The notes beneath the pieces are model-generated. The model did no database searches. It was not told the DNA's origin and saw only the letters and a list, made by a program, of their open reading frames with translations. Positions 12,929 through 21,907 of a stretch of DNA of 64,000 nt are shown one piece after another (position 1 is the stretch's first letter; every line of letters starts with the position of its first letter). Source of the stretch: Melanocharis versteri (Eukaryota > Chordata > Aves > Passeriformes > Melanocharitidae); the NCBI GenBank assembly GCA_013397845.1, contig VZTG01001458.1:124001-188000 (forward strand), given 5' to 3'. The position numbers and the translations under genes were made by a program.

Positions 12929-12971
12929 CCATGAGTCATGGAATATTTGACTGTGAATTCATGACTCATGG
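12929..12971. promoter_or_regulatory. Paired AP-1-like inverted repeat
   Basis: Left arm CCATGAGTCATGGA (12929-12942) faces right arm TTCATGACTCATGG (12958-12971) across a 15-base spacer. The arms are complementary except at one or two end bases. Each arm contains a perfect AP-1/TRE heptamer, TGAGTCA at 12932 and TGACTCA at 12962, exactly 30 bases apart. It could act as a paired binding site or form a hairpin. Function is inferred. Confidence 0.45.
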
Positions 12972-13753
12972 GAAAGCACCACAGCCATCACAGTCCTGGA
13001 GGATCTTGCTGCCTGGTACTGCCTGGTCAAGTGTCTTCCCAATGCTTGGATGTACATCACAAATGCATCCTGCAACATTTCAGAGTGTCAATAAACCCCA
13101 GACCCTCCACTGGGAAATATTAGAGTTAACCTGGCTTATTAGCAGAACGATTCCCATGGCTTGTACCCAGCCCTGGGGAGAGCATTGGTGATGGACAGAG
13201 AATTCAAAAAAACCAGGGTCAGCCTTTTTTCTCTTGCTTTTATTCAGACACTCGCTTTTATTAGCGATAGTGTCTTGTTGCATTTGACAAGAGACAAATG
13301 ACAAATGCTGAGCTGTGTCCATTTCTGATCTTTAATTGGGCATAACCATAACTGCATCAGTTGCTACTAAAATCAAAGTAGTACCAAAATAATGATGAGA
13401 AATCAGGTCTTCAAAGGCCTTGTCATTTACACAGATAAGGGAAAGGGAGAGATAGCAGTCTAGGGGACTGAAATACCTAAATACTTCTCAGAAATGCATC
13501 TCTGATTTGTCAAGCAATAATTCAACAGCTAGAGAACTTCAGTCCCAGGCAAGTGCTTCACCTAAACTGCATTTCTGGGAAACTGCTCTGTGAATTCATG
13601 GAGCAGAGAGCTCCAGTGTGGGGAAAAAAAAAAATCAGATATCAGATTACAAATAATTTATCACCTTGCCCTTACGTCTTCCTCTTTGCTGTGAGGTTAT
13701 AAGTGCTGGGGTATACACTTGGGTAGGTCTGATGTCTTAGCAGAGCAATTGTT

Positions 13754-13800
13754 CATATATATATATAAATATATATATTTCGATTTACATTTATATATTT
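13754..13800. repeat. Interrupted (AT)n microsatellite
   Basis: AT runs interrupted by AAAT, followed by further TATAT sequence and T runs. This is low-complexity sequence. Confidence 0.85.
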
Positions 13801-16800
13801 TTTTAATGTGTTTGAAAGCACTAAACACAAAAGAAATCTTTCTGATGCTCCTCTGAGAACTTTTCTTGCATGCCACTAATTGCTACAGGCTTTCATGTGG
13901 CAGAATTGTCTCTCCGGTTTCCTAGAAATACACAAAGACAAGGAATCATTGCTTTGGAGTGTTGCAACACAGGGACAGGTCCCAGCTGCTGCACCCAGCA
14001 GTTTCCAGGCTCACTGCAGGGAGCTTCTGTGCTGCCTTTCACGTTCCTGTGAGCAGCCTGTCCTTGTCAGTTGAGAAAACTGATAACAGGTCCAGAGGAA
14101 GAGCCTGCATTTTTCTTTTTTTTGAGTGATCTTTCTTTGTATCCATAGGAGTGGGACTAGGATGATAACTTTCAAGACCTGTTTTCGGAGTAACTTCTCA
14201 TCTTGGGCTTTTAGGGAAACTTTCAGCCTCTGTCCAAAACCAAAACACTGAAAACAAACCACAGAATGGGGGAGAGAGCTGTGCATGACACAATTTGCTT
14301 ATCCAAGGACGCAGTTTGTCCCTGACTGTGTCACTCCTGCCAGATGTTTGCCCAACCTGTCCCACGGAGGCTCTAGCAGTGATCTGGGCAGCCTGCTCCC
14401 CTCCTGAACCCATCAGCGGGGGGAGAGATCTCCTTCATGACTGGTGAAGCTTCTTATACCTCATCCTATCTCCTGTGGCCATTCCTCGCTGTTATTTACA
14501 TGTCTGTAAATAAAGGAAGCTATCGTTTCTGCCCAGGCTTTACACTGGATGAGTAAGGCCTTGGCTGGAACAATGCCTACTTAAAATTGTATGTGCTACT
14601 GGTCTGCTTGAAAACAGAGCCACCTCCGAGCCAGTTAGTCATAAAGAGGAAAGTTCATTAACAGTCCCTTCCCAAGGCAAAGCTGGAAGCTTGCTGGGAG
14701 CAGTTAGGATTCCCAAATGAGCTAGTCCCATGAGCGAGGTGCTCCTGGCCATGCCTCCCTTGTCCTGGGGCAGCAGTGCTGGTGCACCAAACCCCAGAAA
14801 GAGCCCAGCTGCAAAGAAAATGCCTGAGAATCCTATTTTTAAACTGGTACGTGTCTTGGACCTCCCAGGTTCATGACAGAGAGGAAGAAATGACTGTTCT
14901 ATAAGCCTGCATTCTTCTGCGGCTCTGCCATAATCCAGCAGTGAAAGAGGGTTAAACCTGCTCTTAAATGGGCACCTCTTACAAAAGGAAAAACAACCAG
15001 GCCTCTGATTCATAACAGGACAGATACAGGTTTCTCTGGGAAGTCACTGCAGTCTTGTAATATTGTAGATTTCTTTGGTGATTTTTGTCTCAAGGCTGCT
15101 TTTGAGAAGGACAGAGACACCAAAGGTGACAAATGTGAATTCACTGTCTACCTGGGCTGCTTTGGAAAGACTTCATTGGGCTGAAAGGCTCTTTCTGACC
15201 ATGAATTTCAGTTTTCCCCTATAGAAAAGAGATGGTCCTCCAACCTGGAGGCTTCCTCTGCATTAGTCCTGCAGAGGCCACCAAAGCAGGGGTGGTGCTG
15301 GGGCGTGTTGGAGTTGCTGCAGAGGATCCTGTTGACTCGAATTGGAGGGGATCCCAGAGCACAGGCTAAAGTGAGGCCCAGGTCCCTCCCTGAACAAACC
15401 TTGGCCTCACCAGGACTGACACGAGGGACTCCACGGATGGCACACACCAAACTGTGTGTGTGGCTGCGGAGGGGAGCTGGGGGTGGTGAGAGTGGGTCTG
15501 TTCCCAACCAGGACAGAGACAACATCTTGTAAGGAACTGCACAATGAAACCTGCTGATTTATGGACAAGCAGTACTTGTTCTGGCAAAAAATAGCTTCCA
15601 ATTAGCCTGAAAACAGACTGCTCTGGGTGGATTTGCAGACTCTTATTTATTGGCAAACTTCATTTTAATATAATCAGCCGCTTGACAGGCAGGTTAGGTA
15701 ATGATCCTCGATGTGAGCACTAACAGATTTGAACACTGAGCACAGCCTTCAGAGCCCAGAGCCCTCTGCCAGTAGCTGAAATGCATTTGATATTAAAATG
15801 GCATGGGAGCCCAGGAAGCCCCTTGCCAGAACACCTTGCTGAGTACGTTAAAACACTGCCTTCAATAATTCATAATGTCTGTTCAGTAAGCTGGTGTGTA
15901 TGTGCAGGGAGGGGGGTAATAAAACATCTCAGACCTGGCCTGCCAGGATAATTCAGTGGCTAGTTAAATCTCTCAGCACTATTAATCAATAAAGTGGCTC
16001 ACAGCATAAATAAATCCAGAATGTAATATGTCAGGGCTATGGAAGTGCATGGAAAGCGACTCTTCCTCTCCTGTGTGTGATGCTAAGTGCCATACTGCTC
16101 CAGCAGTTATTTGAATAACCTCAGTGCTCTAATACTTCAAATATTTAGACCTCCCATCTGTATTATCCTATGTTTGAATGTCACCTAAATGTTTTAAACT
16201 TTGCTCTGTGTGTGATGCAGGGAGCTGGCTGTGAAAGTTAGGGAGCAGATTGCAGACTCCATCACTTAATTGAGTGTCTCGTTTCACTGATCAAGAGCTG
16301 ATGTTGTGAGTGGAGGATCACTCCTTTCCTAAGACAAAAGCATTTTACCAGAGCTGGAATGCTGTTTCTGCAGGTCCCTGGTGAGGTATGAACAAATACT
16401 CTTGACACATCTTCTACTGCTGCTGTAAATCTGCAGATGTTTTCAGGGCTCCAAATTAATCTACTCCTTCAGCCTCTGCAGGAATGCAACACAACAAGAC
16501 AGTGTTCAAAACTCACTTACCTTGGTAAATTTGGTGCAATTGTACTGTAATCTCTGTCTTATCCTTACTGTAACTGAGCCAGAATCCAGCCTACTAGCAG
16601 ACATCAGTAACCAGTATGTTCAACAACGTAATTTTAATTTTCCATTAAATTCAGCCTGTAGCTTCCCTTCTATTCATTAATGCCAGGCTAATATTTACTT
16701 TTACGATTTACAGATATTTGTAGACTTTCCACATGCTCCTTCCACCAAACTGATCTTCAGCCAAGCACTGCATATTCAGTACCTTCACTCGTTCCTGATG

Positions 16801-19799
16801 AATCTGGCAAAAATCCCAGCTTTCAGGTTAGTGTTGGCTCTGCCCAGATACTGGCGACTGTGCTCAGCCATTAGGATGTTTGCGGAAAGCGGATGTGTAA
16901 CTGCCTTAACATGTCTGAATTTGCATCAGATTTTGAATCCACGTCAATACAGTGTCTGCTTTCCATCCAGATGTACTCTGGAACTCAGACTCTGATCTTT
17001 CCTCCTGTACTGCTCTGTCCATCTTCTTTGGCTGTGAAGTATCCAGAATAAGTCCCAAGCACACATCTCTGTGAAGAAAATAATTACTCAGCAGCAGCAC
17101 TACCTACAACTGAGCTACAGCACATGTTAAAGCTCATCTTCAGGCTTCAGTGCTCATTTCACACAAAGAGGAGATGTGGGACCAATTATGAGGCTCAGCC
17201 CATGTGCAGCAACATGTCCAATCACATCTTGCTCATGCGCCCAAGCCTCACAGTCCAGCACTTCCCTTCCTCCAGAAATATTGATTTGCTGTCCTGGCCC
17301 TTAGTGCTTGTGTCCCTGGGGCAGTTGCTGTAACAAAAAGATTACACAGGAAGGCCTTGGAGATTCCCTCTGCGTCGAGCAGGACTTTGATTTCAAAACA
17401 GAGACACACAGCAAGGGAAAGAACTTGTTCTTTGTGATTGTATCTGGGCAAGGATTCCCCCACGCCTTTCAGACACAGTGGTTCAGCTTCATGGGTGGCT
17501 GCTGGGAGGCTTCTGATCTCTCACTGGGCACTGTAGGGAACACCAGGCTGGAGCTGCTGAACTAGAAAAGCAAAGACAGCATCTTGGGAAAGATGGCTGT
17601 CTGGCCCACAGCAGATGCTTGTATTAAGAAACTGGAACTGTCTAGAAAGGCATCAAGAAAAGATGGAAATTTCCTAATGGAAATGTTTATTCTGTCTTTA
17701 TTATAAATCTATACTCTGAGTTTGCTTACGTAATTCCCTCACACTTCTGTAGCTTTAACCAATTCCCCAGCTCTGAGATAATTACATTGTGCCTCTGCAG
17801 CCAAGAGGTAAGGATGGCATTCTTGGATTACAGGAGGTAGAAATAGCCATATTTATGACTCCTGATTAAAACATGGTATTGGAAAAGAGTATTACTTGAG
17901 TCATCAGGATATCACTTGACCATCGCTTTCCTTTACATTTGAATTAGAAAACAGAATAAAGTTGCATTAAATTAAAAAGAGAGTCTCAAGACAATATTCC
18001 AGGGCTTCCCACAGTGGGTGTATCGTATGCTTATTTTATTCTCCACCCATTGTAAATCTCAGCAGCAGATCTTCACCCACTGATGTTTTGCATTAGTAAA
18101 TTGAACTCTCTACTTTGTCCCCTCAAAGATTAATGCCTCCATCTGAGGAAGTAGTTGAATACGTGCTGGCAGTAGTGCTTTCATGATTAGCAAATGGGAG
18201 GCTGTGGGAGGAGAACAAAATTTGCATGTGTTGGATGTTGGCCTAAACATACTCTCACTGAATTCTGGACATCAGGGAAGAACTGATAGAGCACAAACTT
18301 TTAATCAGCAAACCACAGAAAAAAAATATTTGAAGAATCCTACATTTAATTAAAAAGCTTTTCAGCCCTCTTTGTTCCAAAATGAACAAATGTGTCTGCA
18401 GAGTGCACTCCAAACATCTCAAACCCATATTTGCTGTCAAGGAGCATTACATTCTATTAGTGGTCCTGGGGGAAGTTTCGAAATGTTTGTAGAAGTTGGA
18501 AATATTTTCACCAACCTATTTTTTTGAGGACACACAATTGAAAGACACTTAACTGCTACAAATGTTAAACTGATAGTTCAAAGTAAGTGTGATGCCTCAT
18601 GTGCCCATGGCATCCAGTACTATTTGGTCCTGATCCTTGTACAGACTTTTCTTCTGCTACCTTGAAGCTCCTTTTACTCACTAGAAAGCTACCCAGTGAA
18701 CCTGCTTAAAAACAAAACAAATTTGCCTAAAACAAAACCAAAATGTCAGCAGAGAGGAGGTTAGCTTTGCCACCTGGCTCTGTAAACAGCTGCATGCAAA
18801 GAGCTACCTTAGGACCCACGTTTAGTCAAATCTAACTTACGTTAAACTTTTTTTTTTTTTCCACAACCAACAGCACGTGAAGGAACAAATAAGCACACTC
18901 GGTACAGAACAAAGGACATTCATCATTGTGATATTTTGGCCTCTAATTGAACAGCAGTCATATCAACTTCCTCCTTCACCCAGCACCAGGACCGAGTGTC
19001 TTTGCTGTGCTGGGGAAGGAAAGGCAGAAACACCTGTGGGCACTGAAGATTTTACCACAGTTCTTGCAAGAGTGCACTTGCTAACCAGAGCACTCTGGCT
19101 GCTTTCCAGCCAAGGCAGATACAAGATTTTGCCTGCCTAGAAATCATCTAAGTAGTTTCAAAACATTTTCTTCACTTCCTGCCTTAAACTTTTGCAACTA
19201 TTACCTTCTGCATTAGAGACAGTGGCTTTTAACAAGAGGTAAAATTAATTCCCAAGCCTATCATTTGCCAAGTACCATTTTTTTTGAAAGTTTGATGATG
19301 TTTGACATTTTTACTGGTTTCCGCGTTAGTTTTTAAATTAACCCCTTATGATCATTGACAAAGGCCTGAAATTGTAGATGTTGTGGATGACACAGAAGTG
19401 TGAAAGAAAACAAGTGGCTAAGTATATTGTATTTTTTTTAGAAGCAGTTTTAAAATTCATTTCTGCTGAAATCACAAAGGTGCTCTAGTCTTGTTTTGGT
19501 TTAAAAGCCCGTTCAACAGAGGCACTTTTCAGATTCCCACTGAAGAATATCCTCGTCAGTTTCACAGTTCCCAACAAGAACTAAACCACTGGAATTTGAC
19601 AAGCCAATCACTACGAGTCAGGCACTGCTACTCGTACATTGGCATTTAGTACACACTGTCATTTTCCCACTAAAATTCGAAGTGCAGGAAGGTACCTGAA
19701 CACCAATTATGTAGGAACCAAGGACAACAGACTACGGGCCAGATACCATATGAGTCAGCCACTGCCTTTGTGTAGATAACACGTCCTGACGCTGTGAAG

Positions 19800-20180
19800 T
19801 GCTGCTTGTGCCCGACTTCTACCGAGAATGGTGATAACTGCAGGCACCCAGCGTCACAACACCAAGCACCCCGTGTGCCGGGTGTCTGGAGCCGCTGCCA
19901 TCGCCCGGGCAGCGTGTGTTTGGAATTGCAGCGCTGACACAGGTCGATACACACAGGTCGATACCGCGCGGTTGGGTAAAAAACAAACTCCAGGCTGAGC
20001 GTGCGAGCAGCGTGCTGCCCACGAGGCGCGTTGTTTTCTCTGCAGTTGGAATGTGACGTTGTGATAAGCGTACAAACAGGTGAGAGTGCGCAAGAGGCGT
20101 GGATGCCGCCAGGGCTGGATGGTTTGGACAGCCTGGAGCAGAGGATGGGGCAAAGGTGTGAGAGGTTCCCGCCACGGAGG
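19800..20180. other. CpG-containing block with exon-like segment
   Basis: This block has more CpG than its flanks. It holds a perfect 14-base tandem duplication (ACACAGGTCGATAC twice, 19937-19964). It also holds a segment at 20046-20079 bounded by a good acceptor (TTGTTTTCTCTGCAG) and donor (CAG|GTGAGA). No protein family is recognised. It could be part of a non-coding transcript or an upstream ULK1 leader exon; confidence is low. Confidence 0.25.
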
Positions 20181-20579
20181 GAATGACCTGTGAGCCCACA
20201 CCCACAGGGCAGAGTTTGTGGGTCACTGCTCAGCGAGAGCCTGGGGATGGCCAAACCGCACACCGGGCTCAGGCCAGGAAAGGTTTCTTATCGCAGCAGT
20301 GATTCCATGCCGAGCTCTGGAGCAGGACATCGAGAAGAGTCCATCAGAGGAGAGCTCCATGGAGGCACCCTCGGGCCCGGTTGGGTCCCCGCAGAGGAGC
20401 CGTGGTCGCCTGACACAGCAGCGTGTGGAGAAGGGTCAGAGCCTGAGGAGAAGGAGGTGGGCAATGCTGGGGGAGAGGAAAGGGTGCTGGGGGTGCTGGG
20501 ACCAGGTCGGAGAGGACACTTTACAGCTCCTGGGGTGAGCTTCACCCAAACAGACCCTTTCGTTTAGTTGTTGGAAACA

Positions 20580-20786
20580 TCACTTGGGCTGTTCAGCCTG
20601 GAGGAGATGGACAGACCTTATCGTGGTGTACAACTTTGGGGCTGTGAAGGGAAGTGAAAGGGCAGCCACCAATCTGCGGTGACAGTGACAGAACCCCAGG
20701 GGATGGCCTGAAGCTGTGTCAGGGGAAGTTTAGGTTGGATATTGGGAAGAGGTTCTTTGCTAGAAGGTGACTGGGCAGTGGAACAN
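20580..20786 (+). mobile_element. CR1 LINE 3' fragment, left part
   Basis: The segment contains the conserved CR1 3'-end phrases GGGCTGTTCAGCCTGGAG, AGACCTTATCG, GGGGATGGCCTGAAG, AGGTTGGATATTGGGAAG and GGGCAGTGGAACA, in the right order and orientation. It stops abruptly at an ambiguous base (N at 20786), where CR1 copies normally continue with a GCTxCCCAGGG-type sequence. Birds carry many such 5'-truncated copies. The right part of the element resumes after the gap at 21196. Confidence 0.85.
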
Positions 20787-20943
20787 CCCCGCGACCCCGG
20801 CCCCGGCAGCGCTCACAGCCGGGGGCGCGGGCGGCCCTTAAGGTGGATCGCGCTTAAGGTGGAGCGCTGCCGTGAGGCGGACCGGGCGTTAAGGTGGATC
20901 GCGCTTAAGGTGGACTCTCGGCGAAGCCGCGCCTGCCGGCGGG
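20787..20943. repeat. GC-rich 51-bp-period tandem repeat, cut by gap
   Basis: Very GC-rich sequence in which TTAAGGTGGA occurs at 20838, 20854, 20889 and 20905. The pairs are 16 bases apart and the pair itself repeats with a 51-base period. The array runs up to the N run, suggesting that it continues into the gap and caused the assembly break. It is not CR1 sequence although it lies within the CR1 copy. A 17-codon in-frame period results, but nothing indicates coding. Confidence 0.7.
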
Positions 20944-21195
20944 NNNNNNNNNNNNNNNNNNNNNNNNNNNNNNNNNNNNNNNNNNNNNNNNNNNNNNNNN
21001 NNNNNNNNNNNNNNNNNNNNNNNNNNNNNNNNNNNNNNNNNNNNNNNNNNNNNNNNNNNNNNNNNNNNNNNNNNNNNNNNNNNNNNNNNNNNNNNNNNNN
21101 NNNNNNNNNNNNNNNNNNNNNNNNNNNNNNNNNNNNNNNNNNNNNNNNNNNNNNNNNNNNNNNNNNNNNNNNNNNNNNNNNNNNNNNNNNNNNNN
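20944..21195. other. Assembly gap (252 N)
   Basis: An unresolved run of N. Single ambiguous bases also occur at 20786, 21442 and 40653. The gap sits between two halves of one CR1 element, so its true length and content are unknown. Confidence 0.98.
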
Positions 21196-21312
21196 GACAA
21201 TGCTCTCAGGCACGTGGTGGTGGGATTCTTGGGGCTGTGCTGTGCAGGGCCAGGAGCTGCACTTCGATATCGTTGTGTGTCCCTTCCAGCTCAGAACATC
21301 CCATGATTGTGT
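21196..21312 (+). mobile_element. CR1 LINE 3' end, right part
   Basis: The sequence begins GACAATGCTCTCAGGCAC and continues through TTCTTGGGGCTGTGC, GCAGGGCCAGGAGCTG and GTCCCTTCCAGCTCAGAA. It ends with degenerate copies of the CR1 terminal ATTCTATG repeat (CATCCCATGATTGTGTGA). This is the typical terminal 110 bases of a CR1 copy, in the same orientation as the left part. It ends just before the ULK1 CpG island. Confidence 0.85.
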
Positions 21313-21817
21313 GACCTCGCAAAGGCCCGGGCGGGCGGTTTGCAGGAGCGCTCCCGTGCCGGCCCAGCCCCGGCCGGCGGCGCTGACTCAGGCGGGCGGC
21401 AGGCGGCGCCTTTAAATGTGCCGGGCCGGCCGCTCCGCCTCNGCGCCGGCCCGGCCCGAGGAGGAGATGGGGGAGGCCCGCTGCTGAGGAGCCAGCTTCG
21501 CCCCGGCCGCTGACAATGCCCGGCTCCCGGCCGCTCGGCAGGAAGAGGCAGCCCATGGACGAGGGCGAGGTGGGCAGCGCAGCCCGGCGCGGAGCTGCCG
21601 GGGCCGGCGGGAGCGGGGCTGCTCCGGCTCCCGACCGCTCCCGGGGGGGGCGGTGGCGGGGGGTGCCCCCGTCGTGTTTGGATTGGGAGAGGTTTAATTT
21701 TCTTTAAAGGCTGCTCCTTCATCACCGCCATCCTCCTCCTCCTCGTCCCTTTGCAGCTCTGAAGCCGTCCCGGCCGCAGCCTCCCCGCCGGCCCCCGGGA
21801 CCCCCCGGCGCAGCGCC
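21313..21817 (+). promoter_or_regulatory. ULK1: ULK1 CpG-island promoter and leader
   Basis: A dense CpG island with many GC boxes directly upstream of the ULK1 ATG. It contains an AP-1-like TGACTCA at 21384 and a TATA-like TTTAAAT at 21411. One base (21442) is unresolved. The transcription start cannot be fixed from sequence. The likely leader contains a short ORF and possibly a small intron (21570-21756). This composition fits the broad promoter of a housekeeping autophagy kinase. Confidence 0.75.
21516..21569 (+). other. Candidate ULK1 5'-UTR exon segment with uORF
   Basis: An ATG at 21516 opens a frame of 18 codons (MPGSRPLGRKRQPMDEGE) up to a good donor, GAG|GTGGGC, at 21570. A strong acceptor, a CCT-rich tract ending TTTGCAG, lies at 21756. 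If these are joined, the next codons are CTC TGA, giving a 19-residue upstream ORF that ends 55 bases before the ULK1 ATG. Splicing is inferred. If unspliced, the frame runs to 21707. Confidence 0.4.
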
Positions 21818-21907
21818 ATGGAGACGGTGGGAAAGTTTGAGTTCAGCAGGAAGGACCTGATCGGGCACGGAGCCTTCGCCGTCGTCTTCAAAGGCAGGCA
21901 CAAAGAG
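21818..21907 (+). CDS. ULK1: ULK1 coding exon 1 (glycine loop)
   Basis: Residues 1-30, starting METVGKFEF and ending GRHKE, with the ATP-binding glycine-rich loop. The ATG has a strong context (GCGCCATGG). The donor GAG|GTGAGA follows residue 30 in phase 0. The 5' end of the actual exon may be at the acceptor at 21756 or further upstream. Confidence 0.95.

Larger units (their letters stand above)
3896..20541. other. Intergenic region between SUSD2 and ULK1
   Basis: About 16.6 kb between divergent genes. I find no exon chain, tRNA or rRNA here. Frames up to 197 codons occur (for example 7428-7916 plus, 7863-8225 minus, 19670-20263 minus), but they overlap other open frames, lack recognisable domains and look like chance. 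MMP17, which flanks ULK1 in human, was looked for by its catalytic HEFGHAIGLSH-type motif and hemopexin blades and was not seen. Notable contents are simple repeats at 10.24, 11.05 and 13.76 kb, an AP-1 inverted repeat at 12.93 kb, an AT-rich block at 15.6-16.1 kb and a CpG-containing block at 19.8-20.2 kb. Confidence 0.7.

Noticed and set aside
19670..20263. 197-codon minus-strand frame
   Set aside because: Three overlapping minus frames share the CpG-containing block. The translation is Cys/Pro/Leu-rich without any recognised domain.
5000..20500. MMP17 exons expected next to ULK1
   Set aside because: No zinc-binding HExxHxxGxxH motif or hemopexin repeat was found in the translated frames on either strand.
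20742..21314. 190-codon plus-strand frame across the gap
   Set aside because: More than 80 of its codons are N, and its ends are CR1 and satellite sequence.
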